Origin: Onthophagus taurus
Lineage: Eukaryota; Arthropoda; Insecta; Coleoptera; Scarabaeidae
Direction of reading: 5' to 3'
Assembly (NCBI RefSeq): GCF_036711975.1
Contig: NC_091971.1
Location: forward strand, 15,879,501-15,943,500
Length of the DNA stretch: 64,000 nucleotides
Translations under genes and position numbers: made by a program
Shown here: positions 56,201 through 64,000 of the stretch, piece by piece
How the letters are laid out: every line of letters begins with the position of its first letter
Numbering within the stretch: position 1 is the first letter of the stretch
The notes under the pieces: generated by a model
Told to the model about the DNA's origin: nothing
Database searches by the model: none
What the model saw: only the letters and a program-made list of their open reading frames with translations

Positions 56201-57307
56201 TCTACTACAATCTTTCAATCATCGAGAAACTTTCAAATCTTAATGTACAAATTCTAGTTTGAACAGAATAACATCGAATTTTATTTTTGATAGCACAGTT
56301 CATACAGAACTTTTTTCACCTATTTGAATTATGTCTATTTTAATACAGCCTCTTTAAATTCAAAGCGTTGTATTGTTCAGTCGATGAAGTTGATTAACTG
56401 GATAACAATGATTGATGGGTTAAAATAGAGCTGGCCCAGAATCCCAATAATTACCTAGTATCTCGAAATCATTAATTATAGTATGGATATCCGTATAGTG
56501 CAACATCAAATTTATCAAAAACTCCAGATAAAATCTAAATTAAACAAGAAAATTCAGATTAATATCTATAATCTGTTTTTTTGGGTAAATAAAGAACATA
56601 TTTCACATAAAATATTATTTCCATCGCTTTAAAACATTTAAAATAAATAATATTAAAGATTATTTTTGAAATTTTTTAAAATTACAGATTTCTTTCTTAA
56701 CAATTTAAAAGAGCCTAGAATATTTGCGAAGAGATGTCACCACTTAACCCACCTTAATCTTGCTTTAATAATTAATTTAATTAATTTTTTTAATTATTTT
56801 TAGGAGTGATTTTAATAAAAATCTCATCGAATACACTCAATTTTTCCCGGAAAAGTTCCTAAATGGTCACTATGACTTTACCGGTAGCGTTTTCGGGAAT
56901 AAACTATCAAATGCTGGAACGTGGAATTTAGCTCTATACGATTTTATTCAAACCACTCAAATTAGTAAGCCAAGGGGAAGAGGAAGAGATAAATCCTTGA
57001 GGGTAAAGGTTACAGTTCACACCTGCAGAGATATGAAATTGCATATTTCTCATTTATTGGGAGGAAGAAGAATCTTAGGTAATTAATTTATAAATTAATT
57101 TTCTTGTTTATTTCTTAATTTAATTGATTGAAATTAAAAAGAAATATTTTTTTAGAAATATTAATGGATAGAATCATAAACGCGGCTTGGCCACCAGGGT
57201 TCATGATTTTAAGGCCTTTAGTTAACGATTTAGTTTCAACTGCTTTCACAGATATATTTAATGGCGTGTTCCAAGAGTTTCCATTTAACGATTTAATTAA
57301 AGAATAA
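47274..57307 (+). CDS. Takeout/JHBP-family secreted protein 3, six exons with a microexon
   Basis: Exons: 47274-47361, 51119-51151 (33 nt), 51528-51620, 51682-51829, 56804-57078 and 57156-57307; phases agree and give 262 residues. The start MKDYHRRFIQGAVLVFGLSI is a signal peptide of the signal-anchor type with two basic residues before the hydrophobic core. The family cysteines are in NCHMDDPEFDHCIKDAL, followed by VPQWNIPPFDPFFAKEV, where paralogues have GIPEL..-EP, and the beta-rich body (HYDFTGSVFGNKLSNAGTWN). It is more diverged than the other two and lies on the opposite strand. Intron 1 (3.8 kb) contains satellite C; intron 4 (5.0 kb) contains a LINE and other debris. All splice sites are GT-AG. 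The function is presumably hydrophobic ligand transport; the ligand is unknown. Confidence 0.88.
47775..47900. repeat. CTAG-type hairpin repeat, near-perfect palindrome
   Basis: AACACTAGACCTAGAACTAG, then AAACATTCGGGTTTAGCCGT, a CTTAAG centre, ACGGCTAAACCAGAACGTTT and CTAGTTCTAGGTCTAGTGTT. The two arms of about 50 bp match almost completely. This is the cleanest single copy of the family and lies in intron 1 of JHBP gene 3, just before satellite C. Confidence 0.85.
47935..50668. repeat. Satellite C: 190-bp tandem repeat, about 14 copies, intronic
   Basis: The landmark AATTG(A/T)TGGGTTGGA starts at about 48111, 48301, 48491, 48681, 48871 and 49061 and continues at the same 190-bp spacing to about 50590. 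Unit content includes ATTAAGGAATGAGACTTATT and AGCTCAAAGCTTTCTCTTTA. A stretch of about 700 bp at 48070-48770 reappears essentially unchanged at 49968-50668 (shift about 1898 bp, ten units), including the rare variants GAGGTATAAC and GGAGTAGAAA. The array lies wholly in intron 1 of JHBP gene 3. Confidence 0.95.
51119..51151 (+). other. 33-nt in-frame microexon of JHBP gene 3
   Basis: It is preceded by TTTTTGTTATAG and followed by GGTAAGTC, and both flanks are phase 1. It adds eleven residues with the core QQFMPAYANF after the signal peptide without changing the frame. Its last bases and donor (TTCGGTAAGTC) are the same as those of exon 1 (47358-47368), so it may have arisen by duplication of the exon-1 edge. 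It contains an in-frame ATG, which would allow a signal-less alternative start. Skipping also keeps the frame. Confidence 0.6.
52335..53935 (+). mobile_element. LINE, 5'-truncated, with 3' tail, in intron 4 of JHBP gene 3
   Basis: Reverse-transcriptase motifs in order with breaks: PDYRPISILPAFGKMFEKVV (about 52610), TDFSKAFDRMDHNLLLFNL (about 52810), VSSGVPQGSHLGPLLFN (about 52980), an ANDLKLF remnant of the catalytic box, LNNRLSLNLSKCNI, and DLGVAFDYKLLFDKHID. The C-terminal end (VPPRLLRFNF...FQHSFYAFKKLL) follows near 53600-53700. It ends with ATAAATAAATAAAAAAAAAA at about 53912-53931. A frameshift separates the pieces and the FADD box is altered, so it is dead. It belongs to a different LINE family from the 34-36 kb copy. 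Confidence 0.88.
54683..55024 (+). CDS. Cys-rich protein of a dispersed arthropod family, possibly mobile-element derived
   Basis: An ATG-started 113-codon frame in intron 4 of JHBP gene 3. It contains CFICGEYIFKE (about residue 16), RCKTCVEFLSLW (about 59), MIWTEPLNHHEDCYFC (about 84) and VNITGINRKN, the order CxxCGEY ... CKTC ... W..P.NHH.DCYFC. This repeats in many uncharacterised arthropod proteins and suggests a zinc-binding module. It ends with a stop soon after the last motif, where relatives usually continue (YPS-IPSA-RP remnants are readable after the stop at 55025-55060). So it is probably a truncated copy. No splice sites link it to the JHBP gene. Confidence 0.6.
   Translation: MASLRRVCVNDPNHFCFICGEYIFKEYRLNVTAFVIEAYKNCFGHTLEMKDKPWIPQKRCKTCVEFLSLWTNKKRNSLRYETAMIWTEPLNHHEDCYFCLVNITGINRKNLIK
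55770..56140 (-). mobile_element. LINE C-terminal fragment with CxxC...H motif
   Basis: A minus-strand frame reads WKELPGHRQANSVAKENQRG, then ISLEYHIFNIGQAEDEACRL, CNDKSETAEHILRD, one stop where Cys is expected, then VARGRLRHKILG. C..C....ET..H.L..C is the usual C-terminus of RNase-H-bearing LINEs. It is not part of the two longer LINEs here. 56.15-56.80 kb is AT-rich intron without features. Confidence 0.65.
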
Positions 57308-57702
57308 TTAATAATTAGTTATATTAATTGCTCAAAAATGGTTATTATAATAATTTTTAAAAAGTCAGACTGAACAAAGTTTTCTGTTAGTAATTTAAAA
57401 AAAGTTGTGATAATTTACACAAAAAAATAGCTTTTACTAACTTTAAATGTTGTACATACACGCAGCTGTAATGTTATTTTCTTTTTTAATAATAAATTGT
57501 ATTGTTTAGTATTTAATATCGTTATTTTGCAAACCGCTAAACTGATAAAGAATTTACCTCCATTCATAACAAAAAAAAAACCGCTTCCGTTTAGTGGACT
57601 TCCCCTTGCAAATAAAAATTAATTTTCTGTAAAAATTCGCTACTTAAATAAACGATTGTTAAAAAAAGATGTTATTGAAATTATGTTTAAATTTTGTTGT
57701 TA

Positions 57703-57960
57703 TTATGTAAACTTGCCTTGACAATTCTTGCGAAGTGAAGTCGGACAGAAAGCCGTTCTAAAATAATCATATCCGCTTCCTGTCGGATAACATCGCGGCC
57801 CTCTTTCTGTAAGATGATTTGTGCCCGTTGCGGCTTTAACAGCCCGATCGTAGACATTAATCACTTCCACGTCGTCGTTGTGGCCGTTGCCGCCAATGTG
57901 GAGGTGGAAGGAAACCAAGAAAAGAAACACTTTCTGTCGGCCCACTTCTTTAACTTCCCA
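57703..57960 (-). CDS. Orphan Cys-containing reading frame, unrecognised
   Basis: A minus-strand frame from about 57960 to the stop at 57703 has no ATG; in-frame GTG codons only. It encodes KVFLFLVSFHLHIGGNGHN, then VEVINVYDRAVKAATG and RCYPTGSGYDYFRTAFCPTS, finishing near KNCQGKF. Its GC content (about 50%) is well above the flanks, which favours coding. An AG preceded by a T-rich stretch (about 57937-57965) might be an acceptor, making it a last exon of an unseen minus-strand gene. I recognise no family. It lies 400 bp after JHBP gene 3, in the opposite direction. Confidence 0.3.
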   Translation of the reverse strand, partial: WEVKEVGRQKVFLFLVSFHLHIGGNGHNDDVEVINVYDRAVKAATGTNHLTERGPRCYPTGSGYDYFRTAFCPTSLRKNCQGKFT

Positions 57961-58149
57961 AACAAAAAATTAATTATTTAGAAAATGTATTAAGTTTTAT
58001 TGGTTTTATTATAATCAATATATTTTTTAGGACTTTTGATTAGAGTTGATACTTTTCATCTATATTTGATAATATGGTACTCAACAATTGATGGATTTTG
58101 TTAGGTTTGACTTACAAGAACTAACTCTAGCACCAGAACTTATTATTAT

Positions 58150-61100
58150 AGATAAGAACGATTAATGATACAACTTCTAACAAAGAGTATCTTTTTTATT
58201 TAAAACTCTTCAAAGAATTCAAAAATGTATTCAAAATTAAAATTGCGTCAGCGGCGGAGTAGATATTATGGAGTGTAGAATTACGGTGTTTTCAATTTTT
58301 GTATTCTTACTACAAAATTGTTGATATCATTAAAACGGCTTGTGCTACAACTTTTTATGAAAAACGCTTTTTTGCGTAAAATACTTCGAGGAATTCAAAA
58401 ATGTACTCAAAATTCAAATCTATTCAGTTTTATAAAATATATAGGCTCCGGAATGAAGATATCCATCTTTTTAACGTTTTTTAGTGTTTGTTAACACAAA
58501 ATGTTTTTTATCTCAAGAACGGTTAATGATATTACTTTGAACAAAGAATACCTTTTTTATTTAAAATACTTCAAGGAATTCAAAAATATACTCAAAATTA
58601 AATTTGAATCAGTGGTTTAGATGTTATGGAGTGTAGAATTACGATATCTTCAATTTTTGTATTTTAACTGCAATATCGTTGATATCACATAAACGGTTGG
58701 TGATACAACTTTTAATTAACAGTGGTTTTTTACGTAAAATAATCCGAGGAATTCAAAAATATACTCGAAATTCGGATTTATTCAGTTTTATGAAATATAT
58801 AGGCTCCGGAATGAAAATCATCATTTTAACGTTTTTTAGTGTTTGCTAACATAAAATCTTTTTTATTTCAAAAACGGTTAATGATACAACTTTGAACAAA
58901 ATGTACCTTTTTTGTTCAAAATACTTCAAAGAATTCAAAATTGTACTCAAAATTAAATTTGAATTAGTGGTTTAGATGTTATGGAGTGTAGAAGTACAAT
59001 GTCTTAAATTTTTGTATTTTTACTACAAAATCGTTGATATCATAAAAACGGTTTGTGATACAACTTTTAATTAATAGTGCTTTTTTACGTAAAATAACTC
59101 AAGAAATTCAAAAATGTACTCAAAATTCGAATCTATTCAGTTTTATAAAATATATAGGCTACGGAATGAAAATATTCATCATTTTAACGTTTTTTAGTGC
59201 TTGTTAACACAAAATCTTTTTTGTCTCAAGAACAGTTAGAGATACAACTTTGAACAAAGAGTGCCTTTTTTATTTCAAATACTTCCAGGAATTCAAAAAT
59301 GTACTCAAAATTAAAATTGAATCAGTGGTTTAGATGCTATGGAGTGTAAAATTACGATGTCTTCAATTTTTGTATTTTTGCTACAAAATCGTTGATATCA
59401 TAAAAACGATTTCTGATACAACTTTTAATTAATAGTGCTTTTTTATGTAAAATAGTCCGATGAATTCAAAAATGTACTCAAAATTCAAATCTATTGAGTT
59501 TTATAAAATATATATGCTCCGGAATGAAAATATCCATCATTTTAACGTTTTTTAGTGTTTGTTAACACAAAAACCTTTTTATCTCAATAACGATTAATGA
59601 TACAACTTTCAACAAAGAATACCACTTTTGTTTAAAATACTTCAAAGAACTCAAAAATGTGCTCAAAATTAAAATTGAATCAGTGGTTTAGATCTTATGG
59701 AATGTAGAATTATGATATCTTCAATTTTTGTATTTTTACAACAAAATCGTTGATATCATAAAAACGGTAATTGATACAACTTTTAATTAACAGTGCTTTT
59801 TTACGTAAAATAATCCGAGGAATTCAAAAATGTACTCAAAATTCAAATCTATTCAGTTTTATAAAATATATAGGCTCCGGAATGAAGATATCCATCATTT
59901 TAACGTTTTTTAGTGTTTATTAACACAAAATCTTTTTTATCTCAAGAACAGTTAATGATACAACTTTGAACAAAGGGTATTTTTTTATTTATAATACTTC
60001 AAAGAATTCAAAAATGTACTCCAAATTAAAATTGAATCAGTTGTTTAGATATTATGGAGTGTAAAAATACGATGTCTTCAATTTTTGCATGTTTACTACA
60101 AAATCGTTGATATCATAAAAACGGTTTGTGATATAACTTTTAATTAATAGTGCTTTTTTACGTAAAATAATCCGAGGAATTCAAAAATGTACTCAAAATT
60201 CAAATCTATTCAGTTTTATAAAACATACAGGCTCCGGAATGAATATATCTCATTTTGACGGTTTTTAGTGTTTGTTAACACAAAATCTGTTTTATCTCAA
60301 TAACGATTAATGATACAACTTTGAACAAAGAGTACCTTTTTTATTTAAAATACTTCAAAGAATTCAGAAATGTACTCAAAATTAAAATTGAATCAGTGGT
60401 TTAGATGTTATGGAGTGTAGAATTACGTTATCTTCAATTTTTGTATTTTTACTACAAAATCGTTGATATTATAAAAACGATTTGTGATACAACTTTTAAC
60501 TAAAAACGCTTTTTTACGTAAAATAATCCGATGAATTCAAAAATGTACTCAAAATTCGAATCTATTCAGTTTCATAAAATATATAGGCTCCGGAATAAAA
60601 ATATCCCTCATTTTAACGTTTTGTAGTGTTTGTTAACACAAAAACTTTTTTATCTTACGAACGGTTAATGATACAACTTTGAACAAACAGTATTGTTTTA
60701 TTTAAAACATTTCAAAGAATTCAAAAATGTACTCAAAATTAAAATTGAATTAGTAGTTTAGATGTTATGGAGTGTAGAATTACGTTATCTTCAATTTTTG
60801 TGTCTTTACTACAAAGTCGTTGATATCATAAAAACGGTTTGTGATACAACATTTAATTAACAGTGCTTTTTTACGTAAAATAATCCGAAGAATTCAAAAA
60901 TGTGCTTAAAATTCAAATCTATTCAGTTTCATAAAACATACAGGCTCCGGAATGAATATATCTCTCATTTTGACGGTTTTTAGTGTTTGTTAACACAAAA
61001 TCTGTTTTATCTCAATAATGATACAACCTTGAACAAAGAGAACCTTTTTTATTTAAAATACTTCAAAGAATTCAAAAATGTACTCAAAATTAAAATTGAA

Positions 61101-61430
61101 TCAGTGGTTTAGATGTTAAGGAGTGTAGAATTACGATATCTTCAATTTTTGTATTTTTACTACAAAATCGTTGATATCACAAAAACGGTTTGTGCTACAA
61201 CTTTTAATGAAAAATGCTTTTTTACGTAAAATATTCCGAGGAATTCAAAAATGTACTCGAATTTCGAATATATTCACTTTTATAAAATATACAAGCTCCG
61301 GAATTAAATATCCTCTATTTTAATGATTTTTAGTGTTTGTTAACACATCTTTCTTTATCTCAAGAGCGTTTAATGATACAACTTTTAACAAAGGGTACCT
61401 TTTTTATGTAAAACATTTCAAAGAAACTAA
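58150..61430. repeat. Satellite D: ~356-bp dimeric tandem repeat, about nine copies
   Basis: TATGGAGTGTAGAATTACG recurs at about 58268, 58625, 58980, 59338, 59695, 60054, 60412, 60768 and 61118, about 350-360 bp apart. Each unit comprises two related halves of about 178 bp, both beginning TGATACAACTTT and both containing GAATTCAAAAATGTACTCAA. Only one half has TATAGGCTCCGGAATGAA. Copies differ by several percent. No coding frame is present. Confidence 0.93.
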
Positions 61431-61434
61431 AAAT

Positions 61435-61560
61435 GTCCTAACGATCTAGCGCTGAATAACAGCTAAGCTAAAACTAAAGCTAACAAATAAAACTGGCATT
61501 AGAACTAACACTAGACCTAGAATTAGAAATATTCGGGTTTAACCTTCTTAAGAGTAATCA
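61435..61560. repeat. CTAG-type hairpin repeat, partial, at the end of satellite D
   Basis: GAACTAACACTAGACCTAGA and AATATTCGGGTTTAACC are one arm of the family; the second arm is missing after TTCTTAAGAG. It borders directly on satellite D. Confidence 0.65.
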
Positions 61561-61739
61561 CCAGTAAATGATTTTCTAAATGAGAAATTTTAAAAATTGA
61601 TCGACTCAAGAAGATATTTATTTTACTTAATTGATCAATTATTGTGATAAATGTTATGTCGCGACATCTTTTATCCAAGGTGAATTTAATGCTTATACAG
61701 GACGTGCGACCGGAATTAAAATAAAATAATTGGAGGATC

Positions 61740-62560
61740 GACGGTTTTAATAACCAGCCGTCCAATGCATTTCCTATTACCGCCGGTATCCTTGGAGTCG
61801 GAGGATTTTAATTCCCCAGACGGTATCCTGCCGGATGAGATGCGTATCGCACGTCTTTATCTGGAGACGTCACGCCTCAGAAATGATAAACTTACTTCTC
61901 GCCAACTACTCAAGAACGTATTAACTCTGTAATACAAGGATTAGAAAAAAGAAGGAGAAGAAACGTGTGAAAGGAATGGGAAAATTATCTTAAAAAAACA
62001 ATCTTAACCCAACCCAAAAATTAGGATTATTTAAATGTGTGCTTTAAAGCATCAAGATTATATTTAAATATTTAGAGAGTGAATTAGGTTATTACTTAAT
62101 GTGTTATATACAAACGTCGGTGGGTAATTAAAAAAACACAATTACAGGTTTATTTATTAACAACCCAAATAATAAAGTTGTATATTTTTGCTTAATAGGA
62201 AATTGTTTCGTAATGTAATGTTGATTTTTTATAATACCGCTTTATCGGTTTCTAGCTAACACACCTTCTTTTACGAACATTATTTGCGCTGTACAACAAT
62301 ATCTTTTTCCAGTACCTCTAATCTATATTTGTAATACATACACAAGTACGGTCTTTATCTCTACAAACGATTACCACGTAGCGTTTGTGTGAGTGTGTAC
62401 ACACGCACGATACGTAATCCTATCTATTCATTTCCTGTCAATAACTCTTCGCTGTAACTCCTATTAAAGAAAATGGTCTCGCCCGCGATAAAGTATCTCA
62501 ATCGAAATCATCTTGCTCTTTATCTAAAGTTTAACATCCGTTCCTAAATAAAAAAAGTTG
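61740..62560. other. Gene-free stretch with GC-richer patches
   Basis: 61750-61900 is locally GC-rich (CCGGTATCCTTGGAGTCGGA, GACGGTATCCTGCCGGATGA) but has no open frame of note. 62240-62480 has TACACACGCACGATACG and similar words. I see no element or gene. Confidence 0.4.
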
Positions 62561-62689
62561 TGAGACCATCCACCTTTACTTTTTTATTTTTTACACTTGA
62601 AGACTTCAAAAAAATATAACAACATTGAGTGCTTATATACATATTTTTTTAGGATTTGTTATTTTATTATCATTTTAAACGCTTGAACG

Positions 62690-62910
62690 ACACATACAAA
62701 GACGTCTTTAAAGCGTGGCAAGTGACGAAAAGGGCCGCAATAACCTGCACCGGAAGCGACGTCCCGCCCCAATAACGGAAACGGGATCGAATTATGCCCC
62801 AGACCGACGTCGTCGTACGTCCTCCGTCTCGTTGCCTCCAAATAGTATAAAGGAGTAGGTAGACGAAAGCAAATTCGCACGCCGACACCGTAACGACACC
62901 GGAAGTCGCA
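62690..62910. promoter_or_regulatory. CpG-dense patch with a TATA-like box, function unknown
   Basis: About 220 bp with many CG dinucleotides (CCGACGTCGTCGTACGTCC, GGAAGCGACGTCCCGCCCCA), in strong contrast to the AT-rich flanks. TATAAAG occurs at 62846-62852 on the plus strand. The open frames on the minus strand through it start without protein-like features. It could be a promoter or an old conserved element. From 62.91 kb to the end (64.0 kb) I see no supported gene. Confidence 0.3.
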
Positions 62911-64000
62911 AATGTTCAACATGTACAAAAAATTTAATTGGAAAGAATAAAACGAATTCTGAACCAAAATTCAACGAAACACTTTAAACGAAATCGAATC
63001 ACCTGAAATTACAAGTAATATTCTGTAAAAGCACAAAAATTAATTAAAACTTCGTATTGATTATTAAAAATAATTATATACATTAAATTCTAAATATATA
63101 CTCTATCAGTTTCATAATCGGTTTAAATAATGTGTAGAAAGTCCGTTTCGCCAGAATAAATTTGCACGTCATCAATTGTTGATTTATTGACTAAAAATTT
63201 CTGACTTTCAATTTTAATCAAAATTACATTCTAAATTTAATTAATAAAGAAAAATTAGCATATTAACGCCCAAATGAAAGTAAAAATTAGTATTTGTCAT
63301 TTATTAATTCATTCTTGGTCAAATAAGAAGTTCAAACAAAAAACCTAAAACATTTTTTTTCTAATTTTGAGAAGAAGAATTGTCCTCACCTCGGGTACAA
63401 TGGGCACTTTAAGTATAAAATTGAGCAAAGGACCCAAAAGTTTTTTTGTGCACAATTCACATCTCAGTTCCAAAACTCCTCCAACTACTGCGAATGTAGG
63501 TTGTTGGGATGTAGTAGGTTTTAGATACGTTCATGCAATGTATCGTCTGATTGACCATTGTTCCATTTGGAATTTATTATCGATTTTGCATATCTAACTG
63601 CCAAATCCAAACAGTATGGACTCTACATGTATAGGCTAACAGATTGGTCCATTTGGTCCACACCTCCCATACCTTGGTTATAATTTAAAAATAGGCTTGG
63701 TATATCATAATTGTATGTCATAATTGAAATAACATTATCAATTGCCGGTGTTTAAGACATAGATGATGCTATTTGAAGAAGCTGTGCCATTTTCGTATAA
63801 AACTGTATGAATTTTGACATTAAACGCCAAAACACTCTTAAGGTTATGTTTCAGTATATAATTGTGCAACTGATATCGTACATACAATATTAGTGCTTCA
63901 TTGCACGTAATATTGGTTAATTCTAAAATCGCCGTATGTTAATAAGAACTATTAGAGTTGATTGCAACATCGAATATTTTATCAAAATTTCAAATATTGT

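Noticed and set aside
62659..62974. Three overlapping minus-strand frames
   Set aside because: Long only because the local DNA is GC-rich and stop-poor; no splice context or motif.
63367..63597. 76-codon plus-strand frame
   Set aside because: No recognisable motif, no splice context, composition like the flanks.
1..64000. tRNA or rRNA genes
   Set aside because: While reading I noticed no cloverleaf with A and B boxes and no rRNA-like stretch; a covariance-model scan was not possible.

Overview
The window is AT-rich eukaryotic nuclear DNA and almost certainly from an insect. Coding exons are split by short GT-AG introns, three genes belong to the insect-specific takeout / juvenile-hormone-binding-protein (JHBP) family, and more than half of the sequence is decayed transposons and satellite arrays. 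A beetle would fit the repeat types, but nothing I can read proves the order.

Region 1 (1-13.1 kb) is the dense end. It holds the last codons of an unidentified gene, a C9orf85-type zinc-binding protein (218-793, +), COP9 signalosome subunit 6 (1139-6590, +, five exons, 331 aa), and tail-to-tail with it a divergent poly(ADP-ribose) glycohydrolase (PARG) family gene (6893-13088, -, nine exons, 892 aa as I join them). The PARG signature GGG-x7-QEE reads GGD-x7-QEC here, so the protein looks like a pseudoenzyme. It also carries a Ser-rich insertion of about 440 residues inside the PARG fold. The last CSN6 intron is a stack of nested elements: a jockey-like LINE, a foldback element and a deleted Tc1.

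Region 2 (13-24 kb) is almost gene-free: degraded IS630/mariner-type transposases, a double foldback insertion, an isolated TATA+Inr promoter at about 18.93 kb, and a ~360-bp dimeric satellite (21.8-23.9 kb).

Region 3 (24-57 kb) contains three JHBP/takeout-like genes: 24221-25257 (-, 247 aa), 37213-39066 (-, 253 aa) and 47274-57307 (+, 262 aa). Between and inside them lie a piggyBac relic split by a Tc1, a second satellite (30.5-32.1 kb), a hAT-like fragment, a long jockey-like LINE with endonuclease and reverse transcriptase, a Ty3/gypsy pol relic, a full-length (but stop-containing) Tc1 with 49-bp inverted repeats, another IS630-type relic, a third satellite (190-bp unit) in an intron, and a second LINE. 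The third JHBP gene has a 33-nt in-frame microexon.

Region 4 (57.3-64 kb) holds a fourth satellite (~356-bp dimer), an orphan Cys-rich reading frame and a CpG-dense patch, with no gene I can support.

The genes do not form a pathway. CSN6 and the PARG-like protein are neighbours only. The three JHBP genes are a dispersed family cluster of secreted lipid/hormone carriers. The most notable structural observations are four unrelated-looking satellites that share a ~180-bp monomer (three of them arranged as dimers) and a CTAG-rich hairpin family found at five loci. All exon joins were made by eye from reading frame, splice consensus and family similarity; no alignment was run.
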